This document shows, in pieces, positions 14,801 to 26,800 of a stretch of 64,000 nucleotides of DNA (its first letter is position 1; each line of letters opens with the position of its first letter). The notes under the pieces are model-generated. The model was not told the origin of the DNA and searched no databases. It saw only the letters and a program-made list of their open reading frames with translations. The stretch spans positions 8,060,001-8,124,000 of the forward strand of contig JAILWY010000006.1 in NCBI GenBank assembly GCA_022113835.1, in the 5' to 3' direction. A program made the position numbers and the translations under genes. The stretch comes from Atopsyche davidsoni (Eukaryota; Arthropoda; Insecta; Trichoptera; Hydrobiosidae).

Positions 14801-17800
14801 GGTATTTTCTACAAGAGTGCATATTTGTTCACATTATTTTATAAAAAAATGTGCTTACATTGTATTTTGCTGTAATTTATATATAATACAGTGATTAAAC
14901 ACAAAATAATAAATACAATAAATAAACTACTGTTTCAAATATATATTTTAAAAAATTAAGGATTATGCACGTATGCTTTTGATTTGGTGAAAGAAACCAG
15001 CAAAGGGTTATTTCTAAAAAAATGTAAATTAATATATTAAATTGTTTCATCTGAATAGAATAAAAATAAAACTACTTATCTATTTTTTATGTGTTTCAGA
15101 ATTTACGAAATGGTGGATTAATGAGTTTAAATCGGTAAAATTTCCCGCAGGTGGTACCGTATTTGATTATTATATAGATACTGAAACCAAACAGTTTTTA
15201 CCATGGACAGAACGTCTTCCTAAGTTTGAGTTAGATTCAGATATGCCCTTACAGGTGCGAATAAAAAGCTGTATAGAGTAATAACCACTTCTTTGATCTG
15301 TTCATTAGTTTAAGATTATTTTTGGTATTTCAGGCGGTACTGGTACCGACATCCGAGTCTATTAGAATTAGGTATTTCATGGATATGCTCATGGAAAAGA
15401 AACACCCTATTATGTTGGTTGGTAACGCAGGATGTGGAAAAACTGTTTTAGTAAACGAAAAGATGGCAAGGTAGTTCTTTACATAATTCTGTATTTTATC
15501 AATGAAATATTTTAATATAAACAGTTTTTGATGTTTTATTGCAGTTTATCAGAGAATTATGCGATTGCCAATATTCCTTTTAATTTTTACACAACATCAG
15601 AGATGTTACAAAAGATGCTAGAAAAACCGCTAGAAAAGAAAGCTGGTCGAAACTACGGTCCACCAGGTAGTAAGACTCTCATATACTTCATAGATGATAT
15701 GAATATGCCAGAGGTGGATGGATATGGAACTGTCCAGCCTCACACTATTATAAGACAGCACATAGACTACAGTCATTGGTACGACCGGGGAAAACTGGCT
15801 CTCAAGGACATTCACAACTGCCAATATATTTCATGTATGAATCCCACATCAGGAAGTTTTACCATCAATCCAAGGCTTCAAAGACACTTCTGCGTATTCG
15901 CTGTAAGTTTTCCGGGACCTGATGCTCTGACAAGCATTTATTATTCCATATTGAGTCAACATTTCGCCAACTTGGAACTACGGTTTCCACACGTTGTAAC
16001 GAGACTAGCAAGTAAGAAAAACATAGACTTTACTCATATTATTTTATTTATTTATTTCATATCAATTATATTTTTTAAATTTTACAGGCAATGTTGTGGC
16101 TGCTACAATCGCACTACATCACAAAGCTAGTCAAATATTTTTACCTACCGCTGTCAAATCTCATTATATATTCAATCTTAGAGATTTATCCAACGTCTTT
16201 CAGGTAAATATTTTTTTCTATGAGCTTTAATAAATGATTATTCAGAAATAATATTAACTTATTGTTTCAGGGTTTGCTATTTAGTAGTAGTGAATCTGTC
16301 AGTACACCAAGTGATCTCCTCAGGATTTGGTTACATGAGACTCACAGAGTTTACGGAGACAAGTTAACAGATGATAAAGATATTGAAGCTTTTGCCAAGC
16401 TACAAATTGATATCTGTAAAAAGAATTTTGAGGTTAGAAAATATATTATCAGAGCTGTAGAGATTTGCTCAATAATATCAGATGCCATTAAATATATTTA
16501 TTTTTAAATTCTCAGGAGGTAGACGAAGCCGTGGTATTTGAAAAACCTAATATCTATTGTCATTTTGCTGGTGGTATTGGAGAGCCTAAATACATGCCAA
16601 TACTCAATTGGGATATGTTGATTAACCTTCTTCAAGATGCACTTGTCAGCTATAACGACCTTGTCGCTGCTATGAACCTGGTTCTTTTTGAAGATGCTAT
16701 GATGCACATTTGCAGGTATTAAACTATTTACCTTAATGCACATCTTAAAGTACTAACCACACTTATCGATTATTATTTTTTTCTGATGTAAAGCTGGATC
16801 AATAAAATTGCTAAAATTGTATAATTGACTTGAACTTCCAAACATGCTTTTCATATTTTATTTGTTTGACAGAATCAATCGTATACTGGAAAGTCCAAGA
16901 GGAAGTGCATTACTTGTTGGAGTAGGAGGCTCTGGAAAGCAATCTTTATCTCGACTGGCCGCATTCATATCTAGTCTTGAAGTCTTTCAAATTCAACTTC
17001 GCAAAGGATACGGTGTTACTGATCTAAAGGTTTTTATTATATCTAATGTACTTGTGGTTTATGTCTCGATGCTTGGGGTTGCAGGTACCCTGAAACGTCG
17101 GTGACAAGCTCTCTTGCTACGAAGTGTTGGCAACCCTCGTGAGTCGTGCAAGACCGTCTCCGAGCGACTCGCCCCCTGTGTATTGCCACCACAGTATTCA
17201 TGTAAATATGTATTATTAGCAATTGTTTATTTATTTATCATTTATTCTAGAATGAATTGTCGGGCCTATATATGAAAGCAGGAATCAAAAATGTTGGTAG
17301 CATGTTTCTTATGACAGATGCTCAGGTTCCTAATGAACAATTTTTGGTGTTGATTAATGATCTACTTGCATCAGGAGAAGTAGCTGACTTGTTCCCTGAC
17401 GATGAAGTTGAAAATATCATAGCTGGAGTAAGAAATGAGGTAATTTTGTTTTACGGTAGTATAATAAAATATTTAAGCATAAATAAAAAGAAATAAATAT
17501 GTCGATTCTTTTTTATCTCATTCATTTTTAATTTAATGCTCTCAGGTAAAAGGAGCTGGGATCCTGGATACGAGAGAAAACTGTTGGAAGTTCTTTATTG
17601 ACCGTGTGCGTAAGCTGTTAAAGGTGGTTCTTTGTTTCTCTCCTGTTGGCTCTACGTTGAGAGTTCGTTCCAGAAAGTTTCCTGCTATTATCAACAGTAC
17701 AGCTATCAACTGGTTTCATGAATGGCCACAGGAGGCTTTGGTCTCTGTTGCTGTAAAATTTTTACAAGAAGTTGATGTTTTACCGGTATTCAAATCATAC

Positions 17801-20800
17801 CATAGATCTATAAATATTCTCTTTACTTTGTTGATACTATTTAGCGCCTCTTATTTTTCTAGGAAGCTTACAGAGATTCTGTGGCTCGATTCATGGCATT
17901 TGTTCATACTTCTGTCAATACAATGTCCAAGGCATACCTTTCTAATGAAAGACGGTACAATTACACAACTCCTAAAAGTTACCTTGAACAAATCAGTTTG
18001 TACTCAAAACTACTTCGGAAACAGGCTGTAGAACTTCAAGCTAAAGTTACAAGGTCAGTTTCTTTCAGCAAAAATAATACCTTAAACAAATGAAATTATA
18101 TATTAATAAAATTAATTCTCTTGCTGTAGGTTGGAGAATGGTTTGGAAAAGTTGAAAAGTACTGCAGATCAAGTAGAAAACTTAAAAGCAAAGCTTGCCG
18201 TTCAAGAAATAGAATTAAAGCAAAAGAATGATGCTGCCGATGCTCTTATTGAGATTGTAGGAGTGGAAACTGAAAAAGTGCAAAATGAAAAAGCCCTAGG
18301 TACTTAATAACATAATTTTATTACTACAATCTGTAGAAAATCAAGGAAACAAGTGACTATTGGCTTGGCCCACAGACCATCGCTATAGGTCATAGATCAC
18401 AGTTATACATAAAGTTCATTTGATACATGTCTATTTCTCGTTTCAGCCGATGAAGAAGAGCAGAAAGTGGGTGTGATTGCAGAGGAAGTGTCCAAGAAGC
18501 AGAAAGATTGTGAGGAAGATCTCGTAAAGGCAGAGCCAGCTTTACAAGCTGCCCAGGACGCCCTCAATACTCTCAACAAAGCCAATCTCACTGAGTTGAA
18601 GTCTTTTGGTTCCCCTCCCGGTGCTGTTACCAACGTCACGGCTGCTGTCATGGTACTCTTGGCTCCTGGGGGAAAGATTCCAAAAGATAGAAGCTGGAAA
18701 GCTGCCAAGGTTAGCTATAACAATACCCCAGCCTCTCCAAGATGTAACCCAGACTGACCTAACCTTACTATTTTCAACAAAGTCAATATTATTACTAAGA
18801 TGATTAGGCACATTAGTTCATATATAGAAGATGATTTAAAGAAACTCTCAGAAAAATATCATCGTGATTTGTGTGGAACTTGAACCCACATCTTCTGGTT
18901 TACATGACCGGTGTACGAACCCTTATTTTTTCCTGCCTATATTTTTCTTAGAGTTTCTTTAAATCATCTTCTATATATGAACTTATGTGCCTAATCATAT
19001 TAGTAATAATATAATAAACCCGTAATGGGTAATAAATACGCATCTGATTGACGAATCCATAAATAGATATAAAGTCAATATCTTAATTTTGTTATTATAT
19101 TTGTACATTTACTCTGTACTTGAATTTGTCAATATATACAAGGATATTTAATTCTTTCAGATTGTAATGGCCAAAGTTGACACCTTCTTGGAAGCTCTTA
19201 TTAATTATGATAAGGAAAACATCCACCCTGAAGTTATTAAAGCTATTCAGCCATACTTGAAAGATGCTGAATTCGAACCCGGTACGTAAACAAATCTGAC
19301 AATTCATATGTTTACTACCTTATCAGTTTTAAATAATTGAACAAATAAATTAAATGAAGCCATAATTCAAATCATTTATTATATCTACTAGGATACACTC
19401 AACGTCAACTGTAAGCTCGCAAATATTACAATTTATGTGAAAATGGATTGTTTTAGAATTCATTAGGTCTAAGTCAGGTGCTGCTGCAGGTTTGTGTGCG
19501 TGGGTAATTAATATTATTAGGTTCTACGAAGTATTTTGTGATGTGGAACCCAAAAGGAAAGCCCTCGCCCAAGCTAATGCTGAATTGGCAGCTGCAACAG
19601 ACAAACTTAGTGTTATCAAGGCCAAAGTTGGAGTAAGTATCAAAAATAGATAAATTAATTACCTAATCTCGTAGATTCACGAGACAATGACAAGACATGA
19701 CAATCGCTTTTTTGTAGTCACTAGAAGAACAATTGGCGCAATTGACAGCAGACTTTGAGAAAGCAACGATGGAGAAGCTGAAGTGCCAAAAAGAAGCCGA
19801 TGCCACTAACTGCACCATCCAACTTGCTAACAGATTAGTGGGTGGACTTGCTAGTGAAAATGTGCGCTGGGCAGAAGCTGTCGCTAAGTAAAAATAAATA
19901 CGTCATTCATAACTTGAGTGATACTTATAATTATATTTTTTAAACTACATTTTGTTTTCAGTTTTATGCAGCAAAATACAACTCTACCAGGGGATGTCTT
20001 GCTTGTGACTGCATTTATATCATATGTGGGATGCTTCACTAAACAGTACAGGCTTGATTTACTTCACAAAATGTGGCTCATATATTCAAAGACACTCGAA
20101 GTAGGAGCATAATTTTTCAACAATATATTTAAAAACATAAAACACAGTGTATGGTTGTTATTTAATGTTTAAATGTACTTATTTAGCCTCCCGTGCCCAT
20201 GACCGAGGGCCTGGATCCTCTTAGTCTCTTGACAGACGACACACAAATTGCAATGTGGCAGAACGAAGGTCTTCCTTCCGACAGAATGAGTACTGAAAAT
20301 GCCACAATCCTGTCCAGCTCAGAGAGATGGCCTCTAATGATTGATCCGCAAGTAATTCACCTATACATTTAGTTTACTATTTATCAAAGACCCACTACTA
20401 TTAAACTTATATATTTAATATTTTTGGCAAAAAGTACTGGTGGAATTCAATTCAATTCAATAATAATATTTTGATAAAAAATGTTATAAAATATGAACCA
20501 TCAGACAAACTGCCTGGTTTATCTGAATAATCGTCTGTTAAACGATATTATTATGGATAAATAAAAACTGTCTGAATTTATTTATTTTTCAGTTGCAAGG
20601 TGTCAAATGGATTAAACAAAAATATGGCGATAATTTACAAGTGATTCGTTTGGGTTCGAAAGGATATTTGGATACAATTGAAAAAGCCCTTAATAAAGGA
20701 GAAAATGTTTTGGTAGAAAATATAGGAGAGAACGTAGACCCAGTGTTAGACCCACTTCTTGGTAGAAATCTTATCAAAAAGGGAAAGTAAGAGCCGACTT

Positions 20801-23800
20801 GTAAATTTTTTTCACGTAATTAATGAAGTACCTACTCATAATAGTTAGTGAAATGGAGTATTACTAAATAAATACCAGTTCCATTAATTAATCATAATAG
20901 TTACTATATATTTTGTATATGAATAACTTGAAACTGCCACTGTTTACATATACTCTTTAGAAATTTATGAGATATTAATATAATAACAATTATTACAGAG
21001 CAATAAAAATAGGAGACAAAGAAGTGGAATATAATCCAATGTTTCGCCTTATTCTGCATACAAAGCTTGCCAATCCCCACTACAAGCCTGAAATGCAGGC
21101 GCAGACTACTTTGGTAAACTTTACCGTGACTCGGGACGGCCTAGAGGATCAGCTCCTTGCAGAAGTGGTTAAGGCTGAGAGACCTGACCTTGAAGATCTG
21201 AAGGTTTACCATTTTAAACTACAAACCTTAATTGTCTAATATACTGTCTTTTATATACAGAGACTATTACTACAAAATGTTGATTTGATCATTCCAATTT
21301 GTATGAATTCAGTTTTGTCTCGTGTCCTAAATTATTAAAAATAAAAATAGATTTGTAAAAAAACTTGCTTGAAAACAATGACTTAGTGTTAAATATGAAC
21401 ACTTGTTTAATAGTATCTTTATCATTGTTATCCGTAGGCTGAATTGACAAAGCAACAAAACCAGTTTAAGATTCAGTTAAAGAGTCTTGAAGACGATTTG
21501 CTATCACGTCTATCATCTGCTGGGGATAATATTCTTGGTGACACTGCATTGGTTGAGAATTTGGAAACAACAAAGAAAACTGCTGCTGATATTGAACGAA
21601 AAGTAAGAATGTTGGAGTAAAATATTATTTTGCAATATTCATTTTGTACACGTTTCTTAGTTACAAACCTTAAAATATAAATAATTTTGTAGGTTTCAGA
21701 AGCAAAGATAACCTCTCATCAGATAGACCAGGCCAGAGAATTTTACCGACCTGCAGCAGCACGAGCCAGTCTTTTATACTTTATTCTCAACGATCTCAAC
21801 ACAATCAATCCAATATACCAATTTTCACTCAAGGTGAGATTAATAAATTTATTTATAAATGAGTGAAATTACTTTTAAGATCTATGTAAAAGCAATGCGA
21901 AAACATTGGCCATATGAAGATATTTGGTTGAAATTCTTTATTCTTATAATTTATAGTAAGAAGTTGAAAACCAAGATACCATCATGAATACTGCTTTCTT
22001 ACTAAAAAAAAATCTTCTATTATATTTTCAGGCGTTCAGCGTAGTCTTCCAAAAGGCCATATCAAAAGCTGAGCCAGCTGATGACGTTGCAGCGAGAGTA
22101 AAAAATTTGATTGATTGCATAAGTTATTCAGTATTTCAATATACAACAAGAGGTTTATTTGAATGTGATAAACTTATATTCTCCTCACAAATGACATTCC
22201 AGGTATTGAGCTCTATTGAATTGTTGAAATTAACACCACCAAACTATACTTAGATGATTTGGTTTCTTGGGTGTTGATCTGCCAGAAGTTTTCAATCTTC
22301 CGACGTTTCAGTCCTCTTGCTGAGATTTATCATAAAATCTCCGAAGACGGTCTCAGAATGGGGACCGAATGTGGGAATACAGAAAACTTGAAGCAGGCTA
22401 ACATCCAATAAATCAAATCAACTCATGACAACGGCTGACAATACCTATACTATACCTAATAGTGCTTAAGCCCGTCTTTTACTGTTCTGCTTAGCTCTAT
22501 TCAAACATTTTACTATGAAGACATGGTTTTGCAGATTTTGTTAATGAGTGAAGAGATTTCATCTGCTGAGCTAGATTTCCTTTTGAGGTTCCCGCTTAAG
22601 CCTCACGTCACGAGCCCTGTAGATTTCTTGACTAACACAAGCTGGGGAGGAATTTGTTCACTATCAGGAAGAGAAGAGTTTAGGTAAAGCATATCTATGA
22701 TCAGGCAAAGTGTATTCAACTGTGTTGTTGGATTCATTTGAATTATGCATCTCTTTAGAAATCACAAAGATCACCTGAGCTATCTCATGTATTAAATTCC
22801 TTAACTCACCAATGATATATTTAAACAAAACCACAGCAAAATCTAAAATAACCTATTAATTTTATTCAATTTACATTGACTTGTTTATTTTGATTAATAT
22901 TTTTTTCTGTGGACAGAAATTTGGATCGTGATATCGAAACATCTTCAAAAAGGTGGAAAAAATTAGTAGAGCTGGATTGTCCAGAAAAAGAAAAATTCCC
23001 ACAGGTATCAAATGGTTTATTTTTGGTTATATTTTTTATTATTATCAAAAGTCGCCCATTACTAACAGTACATCTCGCTTAATTGTAGGAATGGAAAAAT
23101 AAGACTCCCATTCAACGCCTATGCATGTTGCGAGCTCTACGTCCCGATAGAATGACCTATGCTGTTGCGTAAGATACTACATTTTGTGATGATTTTATTA
23201 TTGTTACAACCACATATATCAGTGCTGTTTATTACAATATTTTAGAGCATTTATTGAAGAAAAAATGGGAGCTAAGTATGTTGAAAACCGGACAATGGAA
23301 TTTGCCAAGTCATTTGAAGAAACCAGTCCATCAACCCCAATCTTTTTCATTTTATCTCCCGGTGTGAATCCTTTGAAAGACGTGGAAACTCTAGGGAGAA
23401 CTCTGGGCTTTACATCTGACAGTGAAAACTTCCACAATGTTTCACTGGGTCAAGGTCAGGAGGTCGTAGCAGAAAGAGCAATGGACATTGCAGCTCAAAA
23501 TGGGCACTGGGTTGTACTACAAGTAAGACAAGTTTAAATTCAATGCATTTCCTAAAAAAAGATTATAATGGGAGATTATTTTTTTATGTTATAATGGCAT
23601 GCTTATGAATACCACATGAGTATACAATTCATTTAAACTGATGAATAATTTATAAATTGCTACTCGCTTTCAGAATATCCATTTAGTTAAAAAATGGTTA
23701 CCTTCTCTGGAAAAGACTCTTGAACTGTACTCCTTTGGCTCTCATGTCAACTACAGGGTATTCATGAGTGCTGAGCCGGCCGCCTCCGCTGCAGCTCATA

Positions 23801-26800
23801 TTATCCCTCAAGGAATTCTTGAATCTTCCATCAAAATTACTAATGAACCCCCAACTGGCATGCAAGTATGTGCCTCAATTGTACGCAATTATTTCAAAGC
23901 CACAATCAACCTGAATAAGCTTATTTTATTTTTACTCTACAGTTTGCTTCTTGCAATGTATGATCTAAATATAACTGATTCTCAAGTTAACAATAACATA
24001 CCAACTCATATACTTGGCAAAAGAAACAAAACATTAAAGGAAACTACTCCATGTATGATTTTATATAAAATGATATTTATACAAGTTAAATTGCTCAATT
24101 ATTTCGGGAAGAATATTAAACTGGATGAATTTTATTATATTTTAGAACAAGCACAAGTGATAAAATCTATAGTAGTCCAACATTTTTTTATGTAATTATC
24201 AACGTGATATATAAAATTATAATTTGTTATTCTTTTTTATCTTTGAGGCTAACCTCCATAAAGCATTGGATAATTTTAATCAAGAGACTCTTGAAATGTG
24301 TGGCAAAGAGGCAGAGTTTAAAGTCATTCTCTTTTCTCTCTGCTATTTCCATGCTGTAGTTGCAGAAAGAAGAAAATTTGGACCTCAGGGTTGGAACAAA
24401 GTTTACCCGTTCAATGTTGGTATGTCTACCAATTTATAAATATAGCCGTTACATTATAAACAGTTTGAAATTTCTTACGGATCACAATCAGTAAGAAATT
24501 TTAAGCTCACTGGTATACTGTAAAAATATATATGTTAAAATGCCGTTATATTTAATTTCAGGTGATTTGAATATAAGTGTCTCTGTGCTATACAATTACT
24601 TGGAGGCTAACTCCAAAGTGCCCTGGGAAGACTTGCGATACTTATTTGGAGAGATTATGTACGGAGGACATATTACAGATGACTGGGATAGAAAATTATG
24701 CATATCCTATTTGGAAGAGCTCATGCAGCCTGACCTGGTGAATTTTCTCTCACGTAATTTATTATCAGGAACTTTTGGTAATAGTGTAAAAGCCTTAATA
24801 ATTATAAAAAACCCCTTTAGTCAAAAATATTTTATTTGTGGTACATGTCAAAATAATTTATGTAAATCTGAAAATTTCTATATTATCTTTATTTTTTATC
24901 AATATTTTTTTCAACTCACAACAGCCGGAACTCTGTGTTGACTGATTTCAGTAGAGTAGTTTATACTGATTGAAAAATTTGACTTTCAGGTTGATGGAGA
25001 ATTGCAGTTGGCTCCCGGGTTTCCTGCTCCTCCCAATACAGACTACGTCGGCTACCATGGCTACATAGACGATGCCATGCCTCCTGAATCTCCTTACCTA
25101 TATGGCTTGCATCCAAATGCTGAAATAGGCTTCCTCACCACCACCAGTGAGAGTTTATTCAGGACCGTGTTTGAAATGCAACCCCGAGATGCTGGAACCT
25201 CTGGCGCGACCACAGTCACTCGAGAAGATAAAGTTAGATTTTTAAAAATTAATAAACAAATATACTGTGGCTCTATGTTATTATTTCTTAATAAGAAAAA
25301 GTATGAATTTACGCTGGAATTCCACCAAAATACGAATAATGTGAGTACAAACAAATATTTTTTACAGGTCAAACAAATGTTAGATGAAATTATGGACAAA
25401 CTTCCTGAAGAATTTAACATGGCTGAGATTACGGGGAAGGTAGAAGAGAGGACTCCATATGTGATTGTGGCCTTCCAAGAATGTGAGCGCATGAACTATC
25501 TCACGGGAGAGCTGAAGAGATCTCTGAAGGAACTGGATCTTGGATTAAAAGTACTCTTGAAACATATTTATTCTTTATATAATAGACCCTAGTGCACATA
25601 TAAATTTGAGTCATGACTTTATAAAGGTTTTATAAAAATTACAAGTATTATTTTAAAAAGGCATTTGACTTACTTTTATGAATTATTGTTATTATAAATG
25701 ACAATTGTAACTATAACTATAAATTTGGCACAAATATATCTTTGCATGATCAGTGCTGACAAATTTAAAAATACTGCAAAAAGCAAGGGACGTTAGCATT
25801 ATACAGATAAAAATTCATCATTCTTGTGTTTTTTTATATCATTGTAATTACCCTATCATAAATGAAACCCTAACTAAATAAAATTCATTATTAAACCAAC
25901 AGCCAGGTTGACACTTAATTATACCTGGACTCAGTCTAAGATCATTGATAATGTTAATTCTAATAATATTGCATCTTTCAGGGTGAACTTACAATCACTT
26001 CAGATATGGAAAATTTAGAGAACGCTCTCTTTTTGGATCAGGTAATCACTGTTTCATCTGGACAGTAACATTGACGTGCTTGATTGAAAACTTATTCAGA
26101 TAGAGCAAAATTACTTTTAGGTGCCCCCAGTATGGTCATCCAGAGCCTATCCATCCTTGCACGGACTCACGGCTTGGTTTATTGATCTTCTTCTAAGGCT
26201 TCGAGAGTTGGAGACGTGGTCCACAGATTTTGTGGTATGTCATTTTGGAATAATACAACTTCATTATAATATAACAAACTATAAAATTCATCATAATAAT
26301 ATTTACAAATAGCTTGCTTAGAAATATACAATCGCATGAACATGAATCTCATTTTTGAAATATTGAACTTCAGAAATTTCCTGTTGATAAATTTTTAAAT
26401 ATACCCAAAACGACATGTTTTTCTAAATTGAGTTATGTATGCTAATATTAAATAATTAAATATATAAAGTGATGCTTCTCCATGTTGTTACTTTTGAAAG
26501 ACACAAATATACCAACAGTCCTACTTATCAAATGTATAAAGATTTTTTAGAGCGCTCTACATGGATCGTCCATTGCAATTGAGGAATTTAGATGACTGCT
26601 AGTTGACATTAAAATTGTAGAGCACTCCACTCGGATTATCATTTATAATTGATGAATTTAAATGACAGCATGTTGACAATGATATTGTGAAGTGCGTCAC
26701 TCGAACCATACTATATATTTTATAAATTTATATGACAACATGCTGATGATATTGTAGACCTTTTCACTGGGATCGTCGACAGTAATTGAAGATTTAGTTG

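Noticed and set aside
18403..18708. Minus-strand open frame of about 100 codons
   Set aside because: It is the antisense shadow of dynein exon 43.
24000..24195. Continuation of dynein exon 58 beyond 23865
   Set aside because: The frame stays open through AT-rich DNA, but the GTATGT donor and the family sequence place the border at 23865.
25233..25367. Open reading through between exons 61 and 62 as coding
   Set aside because: The frame is open but the peptide is unlike the family, donor GTTAGA and acceptor TTTTTACAG are present, and removing it restores the family match.
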